Part shown: in pieces, positions 9,001 to 16,370 of the stretch
How the letters are laid out: every line of letters begins with the position of its first letter
Numbering within the stretch: the stretch's first letter is position 1
From: Desulfovibrio sp.
GTDB lineage: Bacteria; Desulfobacterota; Desulfovibrionia; Desulfovibrionales; Desulfovibrionaceae
Length of the DNA stretch: 64,000 nucleotides
Assembly: GCF_009712225.1 (NCBI RefSeq)
Contig: NZ_WASP01000010.1
Coordinates: 129,576 to 193,575, forward strand
Direction: 5' to 3'
Made by a program: the position numbers and the translations under genes
The notes under the pieces: generated by a model
Databases searched by the model: none
What the model was told of the DNA's origin: nothing
What the model saw: only the letters and a program-made list of their open reading frames with translations

Positions 9001-11427
9001 GGCCAGATCGCCCGAGGCGTAAAACCGCGCGCCACCCTCCTGACGCAGACACATAAAGCGCTGCCCGGTCATTTCAGGCTTGTTGTGGTAGCCAAGGGCC
9101 ACGCTGGCCCCGCCAATCCACAATTCGCCGGGCATGCCCGCAGGCAGTTCGTGCCCGTCGGCACTGCGGATGGAGAGCGTAACATTGGGAATGGGCTGCC
9201 CCACGCCAATGGGCTGCGGCTCAAAGGGCGATACTTCCTTCATGGCCGCGCAGACGCAGGTTTCGGTGGGGCCGTAGGCGTTGAAATAGCGCAACGATCT
9301 GGCGTAGTGCAGGGCGTCTGCCGCCACCGGCGGTTCGCCTGCGGTGATGAGCACACGCAAACCGGGAAAAGGTTCGCCTTCAAAAAGATTCAGATACGAG
9401 GGCGGCAGGGTTACCACGCTGATATCATTATCAATCATGTACTGTCGCAAGGTCCAGGGTGCATTGCGGCACTGGTCGCTGACCGGGTACAGCCCGGCCC
9501 CGGCCAGCAGGGCCATGAACATTTCTGACAGCGAGGCATCAAAAATGGGGGGCGCAAACTGCAGAACCCGGTCGTCTTCCTGCACGCCAAATAGTTCTAT
9601 CTGCCCCTGAATCATGTTGGCAAAGCCGCCGTGGGGAGCCAGCACGCCCTTGGGCTTGCCCGTGGAGCCAGAGGTATAGATGAGATAGGCTCCCTCGGCG
9701 GGCAGGGGGGCCTGCGGCAGGGGAATCAGGGGTGACTGGCGGTAGGCAAGGTCATCGAGGTCAAGGGTAAGGCTTGCCCCGGCGTCTTCCACTATATAGG
9801 CGAGACGGTCGGGGGCGGCCTTGGGATCTATGGGCAGGTACACCGCGCCCAGCCGCTGGATGCCCAGCACAACCTCGGGCAGGTTGGCCGTGCGGCGTGC
9901 CGCCACAGCCACAATATGGCCCCGCCCAACGCCCCGCCCCGCAAGCCATGCGGCACAGCGCAGGGAATTTTCGCGCAGCTGCGCGTAGGTTACGGCATTG
10001 CCCCACTCATCCTTTACTGCGGTTCGCGCAGCAAATTTTTCTGCCGTGGCGTCAAACAGCTCTGGCAACGAGCGGATGTCATAGCTCCTGACCGGGCCGT
10101 TGCGCCACTGGGCAAGCTCCTGCTTTTCCTCATCCAGCAGATAATCGAGCACGGGCGGCTCAACACCTGCGGCCAGCTGGGCAACCACGTTTTCAACCCG
10201 TGCCACAAAGCGGTCAATATCCCTGTCGCTCAGGTGGTTGCGGCTGTTGCGCACGGTAAGCGAAAAACAGCCGGTGCGCAGCTCCTGCATGACCAGCATG
10301 CCAAAAAGAACGGGTTCCTTGGCGCTGTGGCGCTGCTCGGCCTCCACAATGGGAAATTCTGGCGTGCCGGGCGGTGTATTGGGCAAAAAATTGACAAAGG
10401 TATCGGCCAGAAAGGCAAAATTGCGCCCTTCAATCCTGCGCGCCGCCAGCTGGTAAGGCGTACGTATATGGCGGTAAAACGAAGCATTCTGCGCGCTGAT
10501 GGCCTCAAGCAGTCTGGCAAATGTCTCGTGGGCAGCCACGTTTACCAGCAGGGGCGGCAGCGACATCATGGCACCCTGCCTGCGGTAGAATACCTTGCGC
10601 TCGCCGTAGGCCACCGGTGCAAGAGCCACGACATCTTTTTCGCCGCTCATGAACGAGACGATCAGCGAATAAATACCCGTAAAAAACACCGCAGGGCTGA
10701 CCTTGTGAGCGGCGATAAGCGCTGCTGCCGCCTGCGAGGCCTTTTCAGACAGCACGTATTTTTTATGGCGGCTTTCACCGAGCACATCGGGGCGGCCCGG
10801 CAGGGCGCGCAGCAGCCTTTTTTCCGGCAGGCGGGCAAGGTGTTCTTCCCAGAAAGCCATGTCTTTTTCAAAACGTGGTGAGGCGCAGTGGGCCTGATCC
10901 TCAATGTAAGCTTCGTCGCAGGGGCATGGCTCGCCCAGATCTGGAGTTTCACTGCGGGCTAGCGAAGCATAAACATTTGCAATAACAGCAATATGAAAAA
11001 ATATGGCCAGCCCGTCGAGCACAACATGCGAGCACTTTATGGCGACTGTGCAGGTTGAAGGGCCTGTAAGCACCAGAGCGTAGCGGATGAGGGGATTTTC
11101 TACGGGTTCTTCAAAAAACTCGTCGATCATGCGGTCGGCGGCAACGGCTGGGTCTGGCTGCGATGCCGCGTCCAAAATGCGAAAATCGGGCTCGTGGGGC
11201 TCGCCCAACAGAAAACGGGGTTCCTCCTCGTCCTGGCACAGCGAGGCCGCGGGCAGAGGCGTAAAATGGAGGGTGCAGCGAATGGCCTGGCGTAGAATCT
11301 CGGGGTTGAGCATGCCATCTATATGGTAGCATCCTCTGATGGAGGTTTCGGCATAGTCTGACAGGGCTGCTTTAGCAGAAAGCCACAGTTCCTTTTGACA
11401 ACCGGTTAAAGGCACAAACTTTGCCAT
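1..11427 (-). CDS. Hybrid nonribosomal peptide synthetase / polyketide synthase (3' end outside window)
   Basis: One frame stays open for 3809 codons and leaves the window at base 1. I checked that ten diagnostic motifs share that frame. Order from the N terminus: C1 (variant SHVVLDG, His134); A1 (TSGSTGKPKG near 587); PCP1 (GGNSL, Ser963); C2 (HHVAGDG, 1137); PCP2 (GGDSIKAIQ, Ser1438); E (HHLVVDALS at 1621, then FNYLGRM); C3 (HHLLMDGW, 2068); PCP3 (GGHSL, Ser2434); C4 (HHIIFDGW, 2608); A2 (GSTGRPKG near 3096); PCP4 (GGNSL, Ser3508); ketosynthase (DTACSS, Cys3734). C2-PCP2-E and C3-PCP3 have no A domain. Read against the GrsA positions, A1 gives D-A-S-T-I-A-A-V-C-K (Phe/Tyr-like) and A2 gives D-V-W-H-F-S-L-V-D-K (the serine code). 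E implies a D residue. ATG 11427 follows GGGGGA. The product is unknown. Confidence 0.93.
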   Translation of the reverse strand, partial: MAKFVPLTGCQKELWLSAKAALSDYAETSIRGCYHIDGMLNPEILRQAIRCTLHFTPLPAASLCQDEEEPRFLLGEPHEPDFRILDAASQPDPAVAADRMIDEFFEEPVENPLIRYALVLTGPSTCTVAIKCSHVVLDGLAIFFHIAVIANVYASLARSETPDLGEPCPCDEAYIEDQAHCASPRFEKDMAFWEEHLARLPEKRLLRALPGRPDVLGESRHKKYVLSEKASQAAAALIAAHKVSPAVFFTGIYSLIVSFMSGEKDVVALAPVAYGERKVFYRRQGAMMSLPPLLVNVAAHETFARLLEAISAQNASFYRHIRTPYQLAARRIEGRNFAFLADTFVNFLPNTPPGTPEFPIVEAEQRHSAKEPVLFGMLVMQELRTGCFSLTVRNSRNHLSDRDIDRFVARVENVVAQLAAGVEPPVLDYLLDEEKQELAQWRNGPVRSYDIRSLPELFDATAEKFAARTAVKDEWGNAVTYAQLRENSLRCAAWLAGRGVGRGHIVAVAARRTANLPEVVLGIQRLGAVYLPIDPKAAPDRLAYIVEDAGASLTLDLDDLAYRQSPLIPLPQAPLPAEGAYLIYTSGSTGKPKGVLAPHGGFANMIQGQIELFGVQEDDRVLQFAPPIFDASLSEMFMALLAGAGLYPVSDQCRNAPWTLRQYMIDNDISVVTLPPSYLNLFEGEPFPGLRVLITAGEPPVAADALHYARSLRYFNAYGPTETCVCAAMKEVSPFEPQPIGVGQPIPNVTLSIRSADGHELPAGMPGELWIGGASVALGYHNKPEMTGQRFMCLRQEGGARFYASGDLALWSSKGEILLLGRADDQVKIRGNRVELAEVACLLENCEAVSQAAVLAVKDAGGQASLAAFFVLKPGATIESVVVWSRGSLPPYMIPSAWHVLEAMPVAPTGKIDRKALQNLARQGEAHANGGRQVDADLLGIFERVLGRSYDPAKTFFEQGGNSLNAMSLLHAIRKAYNVDISFRSFVSCETLFDVEALLGNGRVESASAAIDTAPLSMGQFRIWAYQQVNEGSIDYNMPLLLELRGEKTADFLEGLRRAANAQELFHCTVAGDIDNPHFQRGKGEVYLRSVAFTDEHEAAAFFDGQIHTPFDLRAELPVRLVAATLPHCVQVLVLVHHVAGDGETLEILLQNALRHLRGEPLVHGALATQEGFCRRQADYAASPACADDAAYWQSVLEPRVEPVNQTAGAASRTGAMTTMDIDAETARCFETLAKTSGASVLACFVALAGRTLCRRFGRRDLLLGVPMGLRETQDEFCAAGFYVNTVPLRVRLEGQEDSAAVADAAHQMRQAIEHSRYGAADIVPEFLATHAHFDPVPAAGVDVRRLGLQLRASKLTASFTLVTGAASRIVLEYDSGCVSDAPALLQELAQSMRRACEGIARRNPRQVLADAWREILHPGATGTVSEDSDFFRAGGDSIKAIQITGILRRSGITTLSAPEFLRKPRFADVCALLESRAAAPGAAQNVDYTPVAPGERVPLLPFAHHFIAAHPRHWQQFFMLLPLEIRKDVPTATLEAWLLGLPENHESLRMAFAPDHATVLAEPQKIQLDYCDFDESSGQTAMLREAVARITARLNPEAGHTLGAVLAQQGSRRILVLAAHHLVVDALSLEALRQELVHYCRMGLFQNQGLREAQGLALRAREVERLVAAGAFPSAEQRTLWRDACAVPAGPLCALLPGGKDRAEDRTSALVQLEGFRLEYSPDAKADLLAALACALHAQGQLAAVRVTLESHGRDELLPGFDSSRSLGWFTAVCPMPLEPAATCAQARETVGPWLAQHFTPENCNAYGYLRKGDPDSFDYAGQIAFNYLGRMTGQPDDEASLVLSALAPGLVPELVHSQMQAEAPLEISAYFDQQGALHLGAWFSPACLPQAWVAGLLDSWITALKTLPAYLPQQTLDAIFVAGRCQPEDVERIAQPDAGHAPLLYQSLLAQSGVYTQQVEFHFRGPVDIFALMRSWEALMARHESLRSLFPMPVEGEFYRVVLRKARTSLEFHDFSHLPEAEAEAEAQALLRAERQRGFDVQRGPLLRARFFRRGADRVVMSWCFHHLLMDGWCMGVLLRELFALAGADATSASSCLPEPFPLEDYSRWRAQFDERAARAYWAELLQNFGGLTGVGQPKTGTDSRVVAEFTEPLTVELELDENLSAGLQKLATAEAVTLSALVQALWAIVLGGVNNGSRDVVFGVVTSGRPAEVEGIESAVGLFIQTLPLRARWSASDSLGALLAQVKEQNLQQMRYGYVPLAAMGRNLLDHLMVFENYPVDTRFDRSRVELCDMRGFEKLPYALGISVIPGVNLRFRFLYDPERLPEERALALRNGLHAVLAAAASGDGRTCLALEEAANNQVAGAENLGAGQTGTESTTVDTTEPAAQAPVPPRKDVAELAETVRAAYAAVLGCSVDSVDADFFQLGGHSLIAMSLLSLLSKSLSVAVGIEDVMGYPSPRALAARIGSLAKADTAIPQTEGLATYPLSQAQQRIWFMQKLHEGGQVYVIPFAARLRGPVDAVALQKALTLLEERHDALRLRVALDAPEQRLAPAGSLRLECYDTPLTDDVFLGMSLPLGLERPLVRVALYPQPEGSHALLFCFHHIIFDGWSAEIFTRELNEAYAAVLQGVAPQWRPLELDFASYALWDSQREPEMLEQVCTDLVPLPERLRLPLDFPRPAVQRFEGSVFAFDLGLERSLALKNWARNAGVTVFPVLMALVDAFLLRHTGQNDIIVGCPVANREHEQVQGLVGLFVNTLAVRARMNTQGGFAELAGTVDATFKKSLSAQNCPFEKVIEAVGVERNASRNPVFDVFVALEGASWNDFGRAPLCMEPLPLPHQSSKFDLSFYFKEQADGGYTVDVEYCTELFSQQTVSRMAERMCTLADAVLADDTKPLVELDILSAQERAELASFNDTAEPLDITADMDSRFRAQVARAPHAPAVLDAAGTAVSYAQFNAQVDHLWQWLQEQGVERGQYVCVCVERSPAMLACIFAVLRLGAVYVPLAATLPAERLQSVFEDLGPCSVLCEARFAEVFCQNAQSGQRILSPDLDALAAGVQTRGVDSAREADILPSDSPAYVIFTSGSTGRPKGVLIEHASVANRLLWMQSRFPIGQGDVLLQKTTITFDVSVWELFWWSWQGASLALLEPGAEKNPALIVQSIEARRVTVLHFVPSMLRAFLDYLDAYPLEAGKLQSLRYVFTSGEALPRELVARWNTLRQAEQLRAELHNLYGPTEATVDVSWQPCLQTPPYTVPIGSPVSNTRLHVLDEGKRPVPLGVTGEIYISGIQVARGYLNRPDLTALRFMDDPFVPGNRMYRTGDLGRWLDNGSIEYLGRNDDQVKIRGYRIELGEVEAALGRCRGVSQAIVRMGRIGEYEALEAFLLPQGGARLDLAGIRAELAVLLPEYMHPARFFVVDDIPLSASGKADRKRLQGKPLLAGPHAGPHAEKSGGADADLAVAATPIPQADADGAPLEAVRLVWRQVMPEVEAGPDTGFFDAGGNSLLLVRLHTLLDKQWPGIFTLAGLFSESTIRAQAAFIARSQQAGSAVENRRATTASIAIIGMAVRLGDYADTESFWRDLACGADMNVPMPEKRRNETRQIFDAVGLAFDEAQLREAAYLSDISSFDYRRFGLSPNDASLLDPAQRVFLETALRALDDAGYGGSALESADVGVFVGASPVRLFQTAVTRAFPDLAEQTYLINVPSNVLARLSYLKNWHGPAASVDTACSSVLAALHQACRSLREGECAVALVGGAHIIDLPVKADAAFAIESASGQTRTFDAGAEGVGAGEGAAVFLLKPLNA

Positions 11428-11663
11428 TCCGTCCCCCACTGCGGCATTTATTCGATCATATCGCCATCCTTTGCAAAATATCTTACAGTCTGGATATTAG
11501 CAAGTTTTACATATACTTTGGGCGGTTTTTGCCGTAAATTGCAAGCCGCGACAAAACCCGGATACAGCGCAAACCGACTATCTCGCCGGCCCACTTATCC
11601 GATGCTCTGGTTCGCCAGAATTGTGAAATTGCCGAAATCCAATCGCAAACAGAGGCCGGAATA
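11428..11663. promoter_or_regulatory. Divergent intergenic region between the NRPS-PKS and the KamA-like gene
   Basis: This 236-bp gap separates two divergently transcribed genes and must hold both promoters. It is clearly more AT-rich than its flanks around 11450-11530. I see no convincing Fur box, riboswitch or long palindrome. A weak TTGCAA at about 11474 lies upstream of an AT-rich block, but the match is too poor to name as a promoter. Confidence 0.4.
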
Positions 11664-12800
11664 ATGCACGCAGAACCTTGCTGGAAATGCCTTGATTGGA
11701 AAAAGGAACTTACCAACAATGTTGTCAGCATCGACCAGCTGAAGGAATACGCTTCCTTCAGTGCGGAGGAAGAAAAAATCCTTCGCGAAGTGGCAAAGGT
11801 GCATCCGGTCAACATTCCCCGTTATTATCTTAGCCTTATTGATAAAGACGATCCTGCCGACCCTATCCGCCGCATGTGCTTTCCTGATGCCGAAGAAATG
11901 GTGGTTGCCGGATCCATGGGGGCGACCACTGCCGACCCCTACGGCGACGACAAGCACGACAAGGGCAACGGCATGCTGCACAAGTATGACTGCACCGCCC
12001 TGCTGGTAACCACAGAGTGCTGCGCCATGCACTGCCGCCACTGCTTCCGCCGCCGCATCGTGGGGCACTCGAGCCAGCAGACCCTGCGCAACTTTGCCGG
12101 AGCGCTGCAGTACATTGCCGACCACCCCAAGATCAACAACGTCATTCTTTCCGGCGGCGACCCGCTCACCCTGGCGACCCCGGTATTGCAAAAAATGCTG
12201 GCTGGTCTGGCCGAAATTGCCCACGTGGATTTTGTACGCATAGGCACACGTATTCCTGTCACCTACCCGCTGCGCCTGTTTGACGATGCCCTTATCGACT
12301 CACTGCGCACCTTTGCCGAACGCAAGGCCCTGTATATCGCCACGCACTACAACCACGCCCGCGAAATCACGCCCACATCCACAGAGGGCATCAGGCGGCT
12401 GCGCCAGTGCGGGGCCACCATCAACAATCAGGCAGTGCTGCTGCGCGGCGTCAACGATACCGCCGAAGACATTGCAGAGCTCATGAACCGCCTGCTGGCC
12501 ATTGGGGTGAATCCCTACTATCTTTACCAGTGCATGCCCGTTTCGCGGGTGCGGCACCATTTTCAGCTGCCGCTCAAGCAGGGCATTGCCATTGTGGACA
12601 AGGCCAAGGCCAGACTCAGCGGTTATGGCAAGCGTTTCAAATACATAATCGGGCACGACATAGGCAAACTGGAAATTTGCGGCATCAGTGACGGCAACGT
12701 TGTTCTCAAGCAGATGCACGCCCGCATCGGACACGAAGAACAAGCCTCGCGCATAATCATCCAGAAGCTTGACGACGACGCCGGCTGGGTAGACCTGTAG
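11664..12800 (+). CDS. KamA-family radical SAM enzyme (aminomutase-like)
   Basis: This 378-residue protein has the radical SAM cluster motif CAMHCRHC (C-x3-C-x2-C) near residue 118, followed by GGDPLTL, as in the lysine 2,3-aminomutase family. Known members move an amino group from C2 to C3 of an amino acid using PLP, SAM and a [4Fe-4S] cluster. The region that carries the lysine-binding aspartates in clostridial aminomutase reads YQCMPVSRVRHH and YIIGHDIGKLEI here, so both appear replaced. Lysine is therefore an unlikely substrate, though I judged this by eye. The gene is divergent from the NRPS-PKS and 11 bp ahead of the thioesterase, so supply of a beta-amino acid building block is plausible. 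An EpmB-like or other KamA role is not excluded. The amino-acid substrate is unassigned. Confidence 0.8.
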   Translation: MHAEPCWKCLDWKKELTNNVVSIDQLKEYASFSAEEEKILREVAKVHPVNIPRYYLSLIDKDDPADPIRRMCFPDAEEMVVAGSMGATTADPYGDDKHDKGNGMLHKYDCTALLVTTECCAMHCRHCFRRRIVGHSSQQTLRNFAGALQYIADHPKINNVILSGGDPLTLATPVLQKMLAGLAEIAHVDFVRIGTRIPVTYPLRLFDDALIDSLRTFAERKALYIATHYNHAREITPTSTEGIRRLRQCGATINNQAVLLRGVNDTAEDIAELMNRLLAIGVNPYYLYQCMPVSRVRHHFQLPLKQGIAIVDKAKARLSGYGKRFKYIIGHDIGKLEICGISDGNVVLKQMHARIGHEEQASRIIIQKLDDDAGWVDL

Positions 12801-12811
12801 GCAGAGAGTGC

Positions 12812-13531
12812 ATGCAACATTCTGAGACAACAACGCTTTTCTGCATTCCCCACGCGGGCGGAAACGGCGCGTATTACGCGCTGTTTGCCGAGTTTTTTCC
12901 ACACACAGTCAAGGTTGTGCCGCTCGATCTGCCCGGCAAGGGGCGCCGTTGCCGCGAGCCTCTGCCCACCAGCATGGAGGCCATGGGCCGCGACCTGCTT
13001 GAACAGATGCTTCCAACCGCCCAAACCTCGCCCTACGCCATTTTTGGCCACAGCATGGGCGGCCTGCTGGCCTACGCCAGCGCGAGGCTTGCACGCGAAG
13101 CTGCACTGCCCCTGCCCAAGGCACTGTTTATCTCTGCCGCGGCCACGCCAGACAAGGTGCACACGGGCATGGACCGCCCGGTCTCAGCGCTGCAGCCGGG
13201 CGAACTGTGGGAATATGTCATGCGCATGGGCGGCACCCCACCGGGCGTGGCGCTTTCTGACGACTTCAAAAGATACATGGAACCCATGCTTGTGGCGGAT
13301 TTTTCTGCACTGGAAAACTGGCGGCCAGCCCCCTGCCAGCCCCTGCCGGTTCCCATTCACGCCTGCATTGGCAATGACGACACTGTAACAGAAAATGAAG
13401 CCAGACTCTGGCACCAGTTTTCCAGCGCGGGCGGTACGGTACGTGGTTTCAGAGGCGGGCATTTTTACATTCAGCACCACTGGCGCGAGCTGGCCGAGCA
13501 CATCGCGCGTACTCTATACCCGGCGGGCTAA
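12812..13531 (+). CDS. Type II thioesterase (external editing thioesterase)
   Basis: A 239-residue alpha/beta hydrolase of the RifR/GrsT type. The N terminus has the family motif FCIPHAGGNG. The nucleophile elbow is GHSMGG (Ser near 77), a candidate acid is in GNDDTV, and the catalytic His is in FRGGHFYI near the C terminus. Enzymes of this family release misprimed or stalled acyl groups from the phosphopantetheine arms of NRPS and PKS carrier proteins. The gene lies 11 bp after the KamA-like gene and ends one base before the phosphopantetheinyl transferase start, so the three are very likely one transcript serving the adjacent megasynthase. Confidence 0.92.
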   Translation: MQHSETTTLFCIPHAGGNGAYYALFAEFFPHTVKVVPLDLPGKGRRCREPLPTSMEAMGRDLLEQMLPTAQTSPYAIFGHSMGGLLAYASARLAREAALPLPKALFISAAATPDKVHTGMDRPVSALQPGELWEYVMRMGGTPPGVALSDDFKRYMEPMLVADFSALENWRPAPCQPLPVPIHACIGNDDTVTENEARLWHQFSSAGGTVRGFRGGHFYIQHHWRELAEHIARTLYPAG

Positions 13532-13532
13532 C

Positions 13533-14273
13533 ATGCTGGCGCGGCTGTTTTGCCAATGGTCGGCACCCGAGGCCGAGGCTGGCGCAATTCTATGCGTTGG
13601 CCTGCATCTTGAAGACATGGCCGCGTGGGCCAGCCAGTGCGTGCCCTATACCACCGAGCACGAAAGACGCGAGGCCAGCCGCTTTGCCCAGATGGCTGAC
13701 GCAGTGCGTCACCTTGCAGGCCGGGCGCTCGCACGGCGCATGCTGTGCGCCGCAACAGGCCAGAACAATATCGCCCCCTTTGCCCGCAGCCCCTACGGCA
13801 AACCCTTTTGCCCACAGACAAATACAGATTTTTCCATCAGTCACAGCGCCGACATGGTTTGGGTGGCGTTGTGCCGCACCGCCACGGTCGGTATTGATGT
13901 GGAACAGCTGCGTGCCCTGCCGGACGCCGCCGACCTCACAGACCAGCTGCACCCGCAAGAGCGGCAGGCCCTGCGGGCCCTGCCCGATAATGAGCTGGAA
14001 AGGACGTTTCTGCGCTGTTGGACCCGCAAGGAAGCTGTGCTCAAAGCCTGCGGCACGGGGCTGAACACGCCACTGCACAGCTTTTGCGTTAATACGGGGC
14101 AGCAACAGGACAACTGGATACTTTCTGCCCCAGTGGCTGACGCCTGCGCCCCACAGTGCGCCGCAGCCTCGCCAGACCAGTGGACCAGCCATGACATTGC
14201 CGCCAATGCCGCCTACCAGTGCAGCGTTGCTGCCTGCGGCCCACGCCTTGAGGTGATTGTACGGGTTATGTGA
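13533..14273 (+). CDS. 4'-phosphopantetheinyl transferase, Sfp type
   Basis: A 246-residue protein with both signature motifs of the Sfp/Gsp family: VGIDVEQLR (Mg-binding Asp and Glu) and WTRKEAVLKACG. It would transfer phosphopantetheine from CoA to the conserved serines of the PCP domains (and any ACP) in the neighbouring NRPS-PKS. The open frame extends upstream to 13395 inside the thioesterase gene. I chose ATG 13533 because it directly follows the thioesterase stop (TAA at 13529-13531) and gives the usual family length. Tight spacing points to translational coupling. Confidence 0.92.
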   Translation: MLARLFCQWSAPEAEAGAILCVGLHLEDMAAWASQCVPYTTEHERREASRFAQMADAVRHLAGRALARRMLCAATGQNNIAPFARSPYGKPFCPQTNTDFSISHSADMVWVALCRTATVGIDVEQLRALPDAADLTDQLHPQERQALRALPDNELERTFLRCWTRKEAVLKACGTGLNTPLHSFCVNTGQQQDNWILSAPVADACAPQCAAASPDQWTSHDIAANAAYQCSVAACGPRLEVIVRVM

Positions 14274-14515
14274 GGTGCCCCGTGTTTTGGTCGCATCGTG
14301 GCGAAAACCATGCAGATATGCCGGTTCTGCCTGCAAATTCATGTGGACGATACCGCTTTTCCTCTGATACATTCAAATATGGGCGCAAGACTTTGCGCAC
14401 CGCGCCAATATGGCACATACACAGCCCGCAAACCCGGTTCCGAACCCGGCTCGGCTGAACCGCCACCCGGCGGATACACTGCGTCTTCGAGAGCGCATCA
14501 AAGGTATATTGTTCC

Positions 14516-15643
14516 ATGAGCAGCCGCCTCAGATCGTTCCTCGCCATATTTGCAGCGGCGCACAGAGTCATGACGATGTGCGCGGTAATGCTGTGCGCCA
14601 TGGCGTTGAGCACTGCTTCTCTGGCTGCTCCCGCCCCGCTGTCTCCCGCACCCCAGACCACCAAACCCAAGATTGCAGCCTATTTTGAGGCTGGTTCGTA
14701 CTGGGAATTCAGCCTGCTGCAAAAAGAAATCATCAAGGCCCTGCAACAACGTGGGGTTGCCCAGCACATTATTTTTCCTGACGAATTTCATATCAGCCCC
14801 GGCTGGGATGCCCCAGACAGCGAGTACCGTGCCGAAGCCCGCAAGCTGATGGCCAACCCGGCCATTGATGTGATCATCAGCATGGGCACAGAGGCCACCA
14901 AGGCCCTGCTGGCCGAAAACAACGGCAAAACCCCCATCATGAGCGTGGACGTGGCCGACCCCGCTGGCGCGGGCATTGTTGACCCGGTGACCGGCAAGGG
15001 GGCCGCCAACCTGACCATCCGCTATACCAAGAACAAGTGGTTCAAGGTATTTGCCCTTTTTCACGAAGCTCTACCCTTTCGCCGCCTTGGCATCATGTAC
15101 CACGACAGCCCCGAAGGGCTCTCGTACTCCAACGTTCGCGAAGCCCGCGAAGTGGCGCGCGAACGGGGCTTTACACTGGTGGAATACCCCTTTCTGGACA
15201 AGGCCGAGAGCATCGAATCATGCACAAAAGGCGTGAACAGGCTTATGCAGGAAGGCATAGACGCCTTTTACATCTCGGCGCTCAACTGCTTTGACTGGAC
15301 CCAGGCCAACCCGCAACCGATATTTGATATACTGAATACAAAGGAAATAAAGACCTTTGCGCGCGACGGCAGTGTGCATGTCAGCAGGGGGGCGCTCATG
15401 GGGCTGTCCACCCTTGATTATGTGCCCTTGGGCAAATTTTATGCAGACCACATGGCCGCGCAGCTTGGACTTTTGCCGCCCAACACACAGCTTGAAGAAG
15501 CGGCCTATACCCCCAAGATTGCGCTGAACCTTGTGACAGCGCAAAGAATGGGCATGGATCTGCCTCTGGTTCTGCTTATCTCGGCAGACGAACTTTTTGA
15601 CGCTACCCTCGCGGGCGTTGATAAGACGCGCGCTTCACAGTAA
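14516..15643 (+). CDS. Periplasmic ABC-type substrate-binding protein (PF04392-like), paralog 1
   Basis: A 375-residue secreted protein with a hydrophobic signal segment (about residues 17-38, ending near ASLAAPAP). The mature part has the two-lobe pattern of the ABC_sub_bind family: IAAYFEAGSYWEF at the start, IDVIISMGTEATKALL, then TPIMSVDVADPAGAG. It is clearly paralogous to the protein at 20187-21308: both share EAG.FW, MGT.A.KALLA.N.G.TPI, the ESCTKG/ESTDECHKG region, LNCFD, FARDGS and IALNLATA-like blocks. No matching permease or ATPase of the usual tripartite type lies nearby. The ligand is unknown. It may be a sensor or scavenger for the product of the adjacent biosynthetic locus. Confidence 0.8.
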   Translation: MSSRLRSFLAIFAAAHRVMTMCAVMLCAMALSTASLAAPAPLSPAPQTTKPKIAAYFEAGSYWEFSLLQKEIIKALQQRGVAQHIIFPDEFHISPGWDAPDSEYRAEARKLMANPAIDVIISMGTEATKALLAENNGKTPIMSVDVADPAGAGIVDPVTGKGAANLTIRYTKNKWFKVFALFHEALPFRRLGIMYHDSPEGLSYSNVREAREVARERGFTLVEYPFLDKAESIESCTKGVNRLMQEGIDAFYISALNCFDWTQANPQPIFDILNTKEIKTFARDGSVHVSRGALMGLSTLDYVPLGKFYADHMAAQLGLLPPNTQLEEAAYTPKIALNLVTAQRMGMDLPLVLLISADELFDATLAGVDKTRASQ

Positions 15644-15684
15644 TTTTTCCCGTAACCCTGAAACCGATTTTATCGAGGTTGCAC

Positions 15685-16293
15685 ATGATGAAAGATACGT
15701 TGGAAAACAAGGTTGACGGTGTAGAAGATCAGGCAGCCTGCCAGACCGAAGCAGAAACCTGCGAATGCGCTTGCCCCGCTGAAGAAGTCGTGGATGCCAT
15801 CATTCGCAAGCGCGTTTACGGTGCCATCGGCATCGGCTTTGTGCCCGTGCCGCTGGTTGACTTTCTGGGCCTCACCGCCCTGCAGATTGAGTTGATCCAT
15901 GCCCTTGCCAAGGCCCACGGCGTGGAATTCAAAAAAGAACGTGTCAAGTCCATCATTTCTTCGCTCTGCGGTGGCCTGCTGACCACCGCCAGCGTGCCCC
16001 TTGCCGCCTCACTGCTCAAAAGCATTCCTGTCATCGGCATCACCGCCGGTGCGGCCACCATCAGCATCATGGGCGGTGCTACCACCTACGCTCTGGGCTG
16101 GGTTTTTGACCGTCACTTCAGAAAGGGCGGCAACCTGATTGATTTTGACGCCGAAGAAGCCAAGACCTACTTCAAGGAAAAGGTTGAAGAAGGTAAAAAC
16201 TTTGTGGGCAAGCTCAAGAAAAAGGTAAAGAAGGAAGCCGCTGAAGCCCCCGCCGAGGAATCCGCCACCGAGGCGAAGACCGACGCGGCTTAG
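15685..16293 (+). CDS. DUF697-family membrane-associated protein
   Basis: A 202-residue protein. Its core (VYGAIGIGFVPVPLVDF, then LTALQIELIHALAKAHG) matches the DUF697 pattern found in GTPase-associated and YcjF-like proteins. Two hydrophobic stretches follow (about 95-120 and 125-150), then a charged Lys/Glu/Ala-rich tail. The N-terminal 35 residues hold several cysteines (CQTEAETCECACP). ATG 15685 is preferred because GAGG lies at 15675-15678. A TTG at 15679 is in frame but poorly placed. A terminator follows at 16345, so the gene ends a transcript. Its role is unknown. Confidence 0.75.
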   Translation: MMKDTLENKVDGVEDQAACQTEAETCECACPAEEVVDAIIRKRVYGAIGIGFVPVPLVDFLGLTALQIELIHALAKAHGVEFKKERVKSIISSLCGGLLTTASVPLAASLLKSIPVIGITAGAATISIMGGATTYALGWVFDRHFRKGGNLIDFDAEEAKTYFKEKVEEGKNFVGKLKKKVKKEAAEAPAEESATEAKTDAA

Positions 16294-16344
16294 CAGCCCC
16301 AAACAATATCGGCATCCCCTGATCGGTTTCGGGAATCAGACACA

Positions 16345-16370
16345 GGGGGCCAGACGGCTGGCCCCCTTTT
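16345..16370 (+). terminator. Rho-independent terminator after the DUF697 gene
   Basis: GGGGGCCAG pairs with CTGGCCCCC across a 4-nt loop (ACGG) and is followed by TTTT. It lies 52 bp after the DUF697 stop and 200 bp ahead of the ABC exporter, dividing the two transcripts. Confidence 0.85.
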
